Below are positions 55,630 through 64,000 of a stretch of 64,000 nucleotides of DNA, piece after piece. Where the stretch lies: positions 9,953,533 to 10,017,532 of the forward strand of contig NC_085139.1 of assembly GCF_024139115.2 (NCBI RefSeq). Direction: 5' to 3'. The position numbers and the translations under genes were made by a program. Under the pieces are notes generated by a model. It saw only the letters and a program-made list of their open reading frames with translations, searched no databases and was not told the DNA's origin. Positions within the stretch are counted from its first letter, which is position 1, and the number at the start of each line of letters is the position of its first letter. The stretch comes from Armigeres subalbatus (lineage: Eukaryota > Arthropoda > Insecta > Diptera > Culicidae).

Positions 55630-57464
55630 AAACCCAGATTAATCCACCTAGCGGTGATGGTGCCTTTCTCGTTTCTTTCGAGTGAGTAATATCTACGCAC
55701 TTTTGGTGAAAAAAAAGTATTTTGACCATAACTTCTGAGCCTATAGTCCGATCCTGCCAATTTTCAACAGAAAACAATGGGACCGGATTCTGCATCGAAT
55801 GCAACTTCTTGCGAGCAAATCGGCTGAGGGTACATATGTGACTAAAATGAGTGAGATTTTGAAAAATGTATTTTGGCCATAACTCCATAGTCCGATTCCG
55901 CCAATTTTCAATACGAAACAATGGGACAAGATTCCGCGTCGAATGCAACTTGTTGCGAGAAAATCCGTTAAAGATAAGTGCCTGATAAATGAGTGAGAAT
56001 TTTGTACGTGTTTCTCATGAAAAAAAAATTTTTTTTTTCAATACGAAACAATTGGACAATATTCTACGTCGAATGAAACTTGTTGCGAGTAAATCAGCTA
56101 AGAGTAAGTGCCTAAAAAGTGAGTGAGAATTTTTTTTATAAAAAATATATTTTGGCCATAACTCCGAATCCTATAGTCCGGTTCCACCAATTTTGCAATA
56201 GGAAACAATGGGGCAAGATTCTGCGTCGAATGCAACTTGTTGCGAGAAAATCCGTTAAAGATAAGTACCTGAAAAATGAGTGAGAATTTTGTACGTGTTC
56301 TTATGTACAAAAATGAATTTTGGCTACAACTTCGAAACCCATAGTCCGATTGGGCCAATTTTCAATACGAAACAATTGGGCAAGATTCTACGTCGAATGA
56401 AACCTGTTGCGAGAAAATCGGTTAAGGATAAGTGCCTGAAAAATGAGTGAGATTATTTTGCGCACTCACATACACACACACACATACACACACACATACA
56501 CACACACACATACACACACATACGCACACACATACACTCAGACATCACCTCAATTCGTCGAGCTGAGTCGATCGGTATATAACACTATGGGTCTCCGGGA
56601 CTCCAATCAAAAGTTCGTTTTTGGAGCGAACATATAGCCTTTACGTATACTTTGTATACGAGAAAGGCAAAAATAATGTTGGCCATAACTTCGAAACCCA
56701 TAGTCCGATTGAGCCAATTTTCAATACGAAACAATTGGACAATATTCTACGTCGAATGAAACTTGTTGCGAGTAAATCAGCTAAGAGTAAGTGCCTAAAA
56801 AGTGAGTGAGAATTTTTCTTATAAAAATATATTTTGGCCATAATTCCGAATCCCATAGTTCGATTCCGCCAATTTTCAATACGAAATAATGGGACAAGAT
56901 TTCGCGTCGAATGCAACTTGTTGCGAGAAAATCAGTTAAAGTTAAGTGCCTGAAACATGAGTGAGAATTTTGTACGTGTTTCTTATGTAAAAAAATAATT
57001 TTGGCCATAGCCTCGAAACCCATAGTCCGATTGGGCCAATTTTCAATACGAAACAATTGGACAATATTCTACGTCGAATGAAACTTGTTGCGAGTAAATC
57101 AGCTAAGAGTAAGTGCCTAAAAAGTGAGTGAGAATTTTTCTTATAAAAAATATATTTTGACCATAACTCCGAATCCCATAGTCCGATTCCGCCATTTTTC
57201 AATAGGAAACAATGGGACAAGATTCTGCGTCGAATGCAACTTGTTGCGAGAAAATCCGTTAAAGATAAGTACCTGAAAAATGAGTGAGAATTTTGTACGT
57301 GTTCTTATGTACAAAAATGAATTTTGGCCACAACTTCGAAATTCATAGTCCGATTGGGCCAATTTTCAATACGAAACAATGGGACAAGATTCTACGTTGA
57401 ATGCAACTTGTTGCGAGCAAATCGGTTAAGGATAAGTGCCTGAAAAATGAGTGAGATTATTTTG
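55630..57464. repeat. ~162-bp tandem repeat organised as ~325-bp dimers
   Basis: About nine units each carry GGCCATAACTCCGAATCC, CATAGTCCGATT, CCAATTTTCAATACGAAACA and CTTGTTGCGAG. Anchor words near 56679, 56834, 57000, 57158 and 57326 alternate spacing (155, 166, 158, 168), and alternate units match best, giving a two-unit higher order. The array starts inside an element beginning GCCTTTCTCGT (55662) whose inverted end ACGAGAAAGGC is at 56658. ORFs are shadows of the array. Confidence 0.8.
56463..56538 (+). repeat. (ACAY)n microsatellite 1
   Basis: CACATACACACACACA-type repeat following TTTTGCGCACTCACA. It continues on the right into CTCAGACATCACCTCAATTC. Confidence 0.9.
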
Positions 57465-57512
57465 CGCACACACATACACACACACATACACACACACACA
57501 TACACACACATA
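57465..57512 (+). repeat. (ACAY)n microsatellite 2, insertion site of the R1 element
   Basis: Same left context as microsatellite 1 (GTGAGATTATTTTGCGCACA). Instead of the usual right context it runs straight into the R1-clade LINE at 57513. Confidence 0.9.
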
Positions 57513-58124
57513 GGGGGCAGCAGGGACTTTGTCCAAGGGCTTGACGACCCCTCCCCATGGCCACTGCGAGTTAGGGGGCCTGTCTAGGATGTGGTGGGGT
57601 TTGACAGTGGGCTCTGTTGATCCTCTATAAAAAGCTGCATGTGTCTGCAAGCAGGCCCTATCACAGCGACCGTGCGCCGCTCAAAGCACACAAGCCCAAG
57701 AGGAGTGCCAACTGGCACATCAGGATTCATACCAGTAAGATCCTGATTATGGTATACTGGTCACAGCAAACGACATTGGACGATTCTCGGTTTATGGATA
57801 GGACTAGGCGTATATGGGCTGACAGTCGAGCTATTCTGTTTCCTGAGTAAAAAAGAGTGACATCTTCTTGAAATGGCAAGCAGGCTAATGGTTCGTCTGC
57901 CTCCGTCCCGATAAACAACCTGGCAGGCCTCCGGTAACGCTCAAAACCTGTCACCTATACCGGTGGGTAGTAGGTTCAGATGCACCATTCCTGATTTACA
58001 CCGATCCGGCTCTGAACACGGTGTTATAAGGCACCGGAGTCAACCCTTGCATGGACCTCACTGTTTACAAAGGCACCCATGGGATCATAAGAGGCGACTA
58101 TCTACAACAGGTAGAGATAATGGC

Positions 58125-59528
58125 ATGGAAACAAATTCTACAAACAACGAAGGAGCAGGCGGGGCGAATGTTTTCGCAAAGAGTGGGAAGCTGCAGCGAT
58201 CTCCAGTGATGTCGCAGGCAGCAGTAGCGAGTACCAGTAGTACGGCCAAGACTGCTGAGTACCAGGCAGGCCAACAGGAGCTAGGATCCGGGAATAGGGT
58301 GTCCACCCAAAAATCGGAAAGTAGTGCTACTCAGGAGGAGCTACAATTCGGGAGGTCCAACCTGATGGAGGTGCGGAAGCGAGTCAACGAGCTTTATGAC
58401 TTCGTGAAGGACAAGCACAATGTTCACACGAAGATCAAGCTTCTAGTGACAAGCATTAAGTCCGCCGTAAAAGCAGCCGAACACGAACAGATCGCGCTGA
58501 AAAAGAAAGCCGAAGCAGCTGAAAAGGTGCTGAAAGATGCGGCGGAGCATACAACAGTTGAGACACAGCAGGCACCCAAAAGTCCCCGAACCACTCGCAC
58601 GGAAAAACGAGGAAGGGATTCGCCTGGAGAGCAGGAAGGCACGAAAAAGCAACGGAACGTGCAAGACTTTGCCAGCGTTCTGAAGGAACGTGTCAAGGAT
58701 GGTGAGTGGCAGACCGTGGAAAACCAGCGGGAGAAGAGGAAGCAGCAGAAGGAGAATGTGGAAAAGAGGAAGGAACAGAAGAAACAAGAAAAACGTCGTT
58801 CTCCTCGGAGAGAGTTAAAGGTGATGCCCTGATCGTAGAAGCGACCGATAAAACGTCGTACGCAGCGATCCTGAAGAAAGTGAGAGAGGACCCGGAGTTA
58901 AAAGACTTGGGTGAGAAAGTGGTGAGAACTAGGCGTACCCAGAAGGGGAGTTGCTGTTCGAGCTGAAGAACGATCCCACGATCAAGAGCTCGGCCTTCCG
59001 GGAGCTCATTGCCAATTCATTGGGCAGTGACGGTAACGTAAGAGCTCTAACGCAGGAAGCAGTGGTCGAGTGCAGAGACCTGGACGAGATCACGACGGAA
59101 GACGAACTGAGGGATGCACTGGTCTCACAATGCAAGCTGGGGAAGTGCAAATGACGGTTCGACTGAGGAGAGCGTACGGTGGCACACAAGTAGCAGCGAT
59201 ACGACTACCAGCAGAGGCTGCCAACCAAATGGTGGAGGCGGGCAAGGTAAAAGTAGGATGGTCGGTGTGCCCGTTGAGATTCGCCCCACGAGTCACCAAA
59301 CAGATGGAGCAACGCTTTAAATGTATGACGTTTTGCCACCAGGCGCAAAACTGAAAAAGACCGCACAGATCCGGTCTATGTAGCAAATGTGGTGAAGAAG
59401 GACACGTTGCTAGGGACTGCACGAAGCAACCAAGATGCCTGCTCTGCAAACCGGAGGACGGAAACGACCATACGACGGGTGGCTTCCAATGCCCTGCATA
59501 CAAGAAGGCGATGGCGGGCCGGGATTAA
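58125..59528 (+). pseudogene. R1-clade ORF1 (Gag-like RNA-binding protein), frameshifted
   Basis: The likely start is the Met at 58125 (METNSTNNEGAGG); an in-frame Met at 57963 is possible. The N-terminal half is Ala/Lys/Glu-rich and probably coiled coil (KKKAEAAEKVLKDAAEHTT), then strongly basic. Frame breaks fall near 58800, 58950 and 59150. The later part reads GWSVCPLRFAPRVTKQMEQ and three zinc knuckles. The first has lost two Cys ligands, one to an in-frame TGA. The second (CSKCGEEGHVARDC) is intact, and the third starts CLLCKPEDGNDH. It would package element RNA. The stop TAA is at 59526-59528. Confidence 0.85.
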
Positions 59529-62501
59529 TGGAGATCATCCAGTTGAATCTCAATCATTGCGACACCGCACAGCAACTGTTGTGGCAGTCGACAACAGAAG
59601 CAATGTGTGACGTGGCAATTATTGCTGAACCGTATCGGATCCCTCCTGACAACGGCAACTGGGTGGCGGATTCATCGGGGATTGCAGCTATCCAAGTGAT
59701 GGGCAAATTCCCTATTCAAGAGGTGGTAGACAGCTCAAGCGAAGGTTTCGTTATCTCCAAAATCAACGGGATCTTCGTGTGTAGCTGCTACGCACCCCCA
59801 AGATGGACTTTGGAGCAGTATAACCGGATGCTGAACTCACTCACGGAGAAGCTGATCGGCCGAAAACCGGTAATCATAGGAGGCGACTTCAACGCTTGGG
59901 CAGTGGAGTGGGGAAGCAGGCTGACTAACCCCAGAGGTTACAGTTTGCTGGAGTCGTTGGCAAAGCTGGACGTCAGGCTGTGCAACGAAGGTACCGTTAG
60001 TACATTTCGCAGAGATGGCAGGGAGTCCATCATCGACGTCACGTTCTGCAGTCCGTCGCTGGTGAGGAACATGAACTGGAGAGTTAGTGAGGACTATACA
60101 CATAGTGATCATCAGGCGATCCGGTATTGTGTTGGAACACGAATGCAGACGGTACGGCGAGAGATTAGGAATAGCGGGCGAAAATGGAAGGCGAAGGACT
60201 TCGACAAAGATCTTTTATCGAAGCACTCCGAGCGGACAGCGGCGCTACAAATCTCGATGCAGACGAGCTGACAGAAACTCTTGCGAGGGCATGCGATGCG
60301 ACGATGCCAAGGAGACTGGAGCCAAGGAAAAGCCGGCGGCTAAATTACTGGTGGAACGATACTCTTGCTAGCCTTCGTGCTGCGTGTCTCAGAGCCAGAA
60401 GACACTTTCAGAGAGCAAGGTCTGAAACAGTCAGAGAGGAGCGTAAGATAATCTTCCGTGAAGCTAGATCGGCCTTCAAACGGGAGATTAAAGTCAGCCA
60501 ATCCAACTGCTTCAAGGAGTTGTGCCGAGAAGCTGACGCTGATCCTTGGGGCAACGCTTATCGGGTCGTAACAGCGAGGATCAGGGGTCCAGCGACGCCA
60601 GCGGAAATGTGTCCGGACAAGCTGAAGATCATCGTTGATGGTCTCTTCCCGCAGCATGATTCTACGATGTGGCCACCTACACCGTACGTAGAGGAAGACG
60701 GAGTAACCATTGCAGGTATGCAAGTCTCCAACGACGAGCTGTCATCAGTGGCGAAAGGTCTGAAGATGAAGAAAGCTCCGGGTCCGGATGGAATTCCAAA
60801 CGTGGTTCTAAAAACTGCGATACTGGCGTTTCCAGATTTGTTTAGATGGTGCTGCAGAAATGCCTAGCAGATGGTAACTTTCCGGATAGGTGGAAGATCC
60901 AGAAACTAGTGCTGCTGCCGAAACCAGGGAAACCGCCGGGGAATCCAGCATCGTATAGGCCCATATGCCTGCTGGATACACTGGGGAAGCTTCTGGAAAG
61001 GATTATCCTTAATCGGCTGACGCAGTTCACTGAAGGCGAGACCGGCTTATCGGAAATGCAGTTCGGATTCCGAAAAGGCAGATCGACGGTGGACGCAATC
61101 AGGACGGTCATTGAAGTTTCAGAGAAAGCGGCCAAGAAGAAGAGGCGCGGCAATCGATTCTGCGCTGTAGTAACGATTGACGTCAAAAACGCTTTTAACA
61201 GTGCCAGCTGGGAGGCTATCGCCGCAGCGCTGCACGGTATGCGGGCTCCTGACTACTTGTGTAGAATCATTGAAAGTTACTTCCAGAACCGGATCCTGGT
61301 TTACGAAACGAATTCGGGGCAGAAGTCGATTAGGGTTACCGCAGGTGTTCCGCAAGGTTCCATTCTAGGCCCGACGCTGTGGAACATTATGTATAACGGA
61401 GTTCTAAAACTGAAGTTGCCCAAAGGCGTGAAGATTTTCGGATTCGCGGATGATGTCGTTCTAACGATAACCGGAGAGTCGCTGGAAGAGGTAGAAATGC
61501 TGGTGGCGGAGACGACCGACGCAGTTGAAAACTGGATGAATGGAGTCAAACTGCAGCTTGCTCACCACAAAACAGAAGTGATGCTGGTTAGCAACTGCCG
61601 CGAGATCCAGCGGATCCAGCTTACCATAGGAGGGCACAACATACCGTCCGTGCGGGCTTTGAGGCATCTAGGAGTGATGATCGACGACCGGTTGAATTTC
61701 AACACCCATGTAGACTATTCCTGTGAAAAGGCATCTAAAATGGTCAGTGCGTTTGCAAGGATCATGCCGAACGTGGGTGGTCCTAAAAGCAGCAGTAGGC
61801 GTCTTCTGGCAGCAGTAGCATCCTCGATACTGAGGTACGGAGCTCCAGCCTGGGGAGCTGCGCTCAAGACGAAACGTAACCGCAGAAAGTTGAACAGCGT
61901 GTTTCGCCTAATGGCCGTTCGAGTCGCGAGTGCGTACCGAACCATTTCCTCGGAGGCAGTTTGCGTTATCGCAGGGATGATTCCAGTCTGCATAACCCTA
62001 GCAGAGGACATCGAGTGCTACCAACGGAGGGATACCAGAAATGTGAGGAAGGCGGTAAGACTGGACTCTATGGTGAAGTGGCAGCAGGAGTGGGACAATG
62101 CGGATAATGGAAGGTGGACCCATCGGCTCATCCCCAATGTGTCGACGTGGGTGAACAGGGAGCATGGTGAGGTGAACTTTTACCTCACACAGTTCCTGTC
62201 CGGACACGGTTGTTTCCGCCAATATTTGCACCGGTGTGGCCATGCATCATCGCCATTCTGCCCGGCGTGTATCAAAGTAGAGGAGACTCCAGAGCACGTG
62301 ATATTCGACTGCCCGAGGTTTGCGGAGGCACGTAGGAGAATGCCTGCCATAAGGGCGGACAACATCGCAGAGCGAATGTGTCGCGATGAAGGTACGTGGC
62401 ATGCGGTAACCAGAGTTGTGACACAAATAATGTCAGAGCTGCAGCGTCGATGGAGAAGGGACCAGCAAGCAAGGGTCGGCTCGGAGGAAAATCCAGCATA
62501 G
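59528..62501 (+). pseudogene. R1-clade ORF2: endonuclease and reverse transcriptase
   Basis: Starts at the ATG overlapping the ORF1 stop (TAATG), MEIIQLNLNHCD. The endonuclease has AEPY, GGDFNAWAVEWG near 59879-59915, and SDHQAI. The RT has APGPDGIPNVVLK, IDVKNAF at 61175-61195 (motif A), AGVPQGSILGP near 61341 (motif B) and FADD at 61443-61454 (motif C). The thumb is LRHLGVMIDDRLNF, and the C-terminal knuckle is CPACIKVEETPEHVIFDC. All catalytic residues expected for the family are visible. It is broken by one missing base near 60217 and another near 60845. Length and order are normal for the clade, and the few lesions suggest recent decay. Confidence 0.9.
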
Positions 62502-62690
62502 TGAGCAGTGTTTGGCCTCAGGTCGTCGGTGAACCGGAAGTCTTCTGCCAACCGGAATCGTCGGACCGACTTCGGCACTCGATCAGTCAACCTGCTGAAG
62601 AAAGAAGAAAGAAGAGGAAGTGCTTCGGGTATGTAGGGCACCGCCAGTGCGGACGTCATCCACCACCGGAACTGCCCAAGTAACACAACA

Positions 62691-63676
62691 TGTTTCATAT
62701 TGATTTCAATTGCTCCTATAAAACCAACAGTAAAGTTTTGCAGTTATATCAGAAAACCGTATCTCATACCACTATATGATTGAAAAAGCGCAGAAGGTGG
62801 AGCCTATTTGACAAATCTACAATGTTATGATTAAGAATGTTGAGACTGTTAACGAACATTGTTTTTTTAGTATGAACATGTAATAATATGGTTTGTATTA
62901 TGTCATAAAAAGTCATTCATATTGAGACTTTTGTTGCTTGTCCTGATTTTGCCTTTCTCGTTTTTGTTTTTAGTTTCATTTCAAACATTCAGATGTATCA
63001 AATCAAAATAATGTTACAAAAAGGAATTAGTCAACGCTTAGTATACAATGAAAATCGAGCAAAAGGAGAAATGGCAATATGATTATTATTGAAAATATGT
63101 AGGGAAGCAAACAATTGAAAGTTAACAAAATATGAAGTGAAATTTAATGCGCTTTCAGATTTACTGCAAAGGTGATAGTTGTGCCTCCGTAATTTAAAAT
63201 GAAAGAATAATTCATTTGACGCTGATCACCAATCAGATTATGTGCTAACATTGTTACATTATATGGCATATTTGCTTGTAATAATTTAATGTTTCGCATT
63301 ACTTTCGAGTGGCAATTAATATAATACTCCGTAAAATTACATATTATAAATTTTAAGAAATTTATTGTGTTTTCGGAACATCTTCAATGATGGTGGCCCA
63401 ACACTGAATATTACAAGTGTTATGATATGATTTCTAATGCTATACAAAACAATTTTCTTAATTTGATGCAAAATGAATTACTGGAACGGATTCAGTAAAT
63501 TGCTGTAATTCTGGAAGATCATTAGTGACAGGTATCATTTTGAAAGCTGTTATCTTGAAATTTTGTTGAAGAAATTGTGTGTGCGATAGGAAGCTTTTTT
63601 CAACAGATGTTTCCAAAGATTTTTTGTAACCAAAAGAAGAAACTCTAATTTCGGTACATAGCAGAATCTCTTATTG
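62691..63676. other. unassigned AT-rich flank
   Basis: No gene recognised. It does not match the continuation expected from the 55.6-57.5 kb array, so the right side of the R1 insertion site has been lost or rearranged. Confidence 0.35.
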
Positions 63677-63686
63677 AAAGGCAAAT

Positions 63687-63972
63687 TACTTCTTCTTATT
63701 CTTATTGGCATTACATCCCCCACTGGGACATTGCCACCTAGCAGCTGAGTGTTTATTCAACGCTTCCTCAGTTATTAACAGCGAGGTTTCTAAGCTTAGT
63801 TAGCAATTTTGCATTCGTATATCCACAGAGGCTAACACGATGATACTTTATGCCCTAGGAAGTCGAGAACATTTTCAACCTAAATTTCCATGACCAGACC
63901 AAGGGATCAGACAGCCTCCTTCAGCATAGCCTTGCTTTGTAGCCTCCCATCTTACCGCAGAGCTAAGGAAGG
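63687..63972 (-). mobile_element. Feilai-type SINE, near complete, antisense
   Basis: On the minus strand: head CCTTAGCTCTGCGGTAAGAT, TCGACTTCCTAGGGCATAAA, GAAACCTCGCTG, TTAATAACTGAGGAAGCG, CAGTGGGGGATGTAATGCCA, tail AATAAGAAGAAG. A 10-bp TSD AAAGGCAAAT/AAAGACAAAT (one mismatch) flanks it at 63677-63686 and 63973-63982. The B box is weak (TGATCCC). Confidence 0.85.
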
Positions 63973-64000
63973 AAAGACAAATGAATCTAATGAAAATGAA

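Larger units (their letters stand above)
57513..62690 (+). mobile_element. R1-clade non-LTR retrotransposon, near full length (Waldo/Mino-like target)
   Basis: 5' UTR (57513-58124), Gag-like ORF1, ORF2 with endonuclease, RT and C-terminal zinc knuckle, then a 3' UTR (62502-62690) without poly(A). The 5' end lies exactly at an (ACAY)n tract, the target of Waldo and Mino families of the R1 clade. ORF1 and ORF2 meet at TAATG. ORF1 is badly frameshifted and ORF2 has two single-base deletions. The 3' flank (AACACAACATG) holds only a hint of ACAY. Confidence 0.88.

Noticed and set aside
1..64000. CRISPR arrays, bacterial operons or phage attachment sites
   Set aside because: All features are eukaryotic. 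The regular repeats here are tandem satellites or foldback arms without spacer structure.

Overview
This is nuclear DNA of a dipteran, most likely a culicine (Aedes-type) mosquito. The window is dominated by nested transposable elements of kinds known from Aedes: Feilai-type tRNA-related SINEs, RTE-clade LINEs resembling JAM1, R1-clade LINEs, a BEL/Pao element with a PHD finger, and many MITEs with clean target-site duplications (TSDs). The one well-supported host gene is a collagen on the minus strand. Its four phase-compatible Gly-X-Y exons lie between 47262 and 48087 with consensus splice sites. Most of the rest probably lies in introns or flanks of that gene or its neighbours.

Layout. 1-2660: broken RTE LINE split by a 130-bp TTA-flanked MITE. 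3540-4140: GAAGTGAG-type simple repeat. 4150-7660: mostly unassigned sequence. 7848-11339: a 3.5-kb non-autonomous DNA element with an 11-bp TSD, holding a duplicated exon-intron-like cassette and a perfect 154-bp inverted repeat with two tRNA-like cloverleaves. 11342-12734: three MITEs. 12938-14128: a SINE split by an 8-bp-TSD MITE, itself split by a 4-bp-TSD MITE. 14424-15362: a large foldback element. 16000-19100: duplicated segments with histone-type 3' stem-loops and promoter-like boxes. 19494-23640: BEL/Pao remnant interrupted by a 5'-truncated R1-clade LINE and a MITE. 24400-36650: MITEs, a SINE, RTE fragments and a short LINE-like insertion with a 30-bp TSD. 37725-38362: tail of a different RTE-type LINE. 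38560-40150: GAATTCCTCC-type repeats. 42500-44870: MITE and simple repeats. 47262-48087: collagen exons. 49563-52206: MITEs. 52427-55118: second RTE LINE. 55630-57512: dimeric ~325-bp tandem array with (ACAY)n microsatellites. 57513-62690: nearly full-length R1-clade LINE inserted at an (ACAY)n tract. 63687-63972: antisense SINE.

Functionally the window is a record of mobile-element activity rather than a set of cooperating genes. The LINE proteins (endonuclease, reverse transcriptase, Gag) would drive target-primed retrotransposition, but every copy is frameshifted or truncated. The best preserved, R1 ORF2, is interrupted by only two single-base deletions. SINEs and MITEs depend on enzymes encoded elsewhere.

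All family assignments come from reading motifs by eye. No database search was possible, so names such as JAM1-like, Feilai-type or Waldo/Mino-like are resemblance calls.
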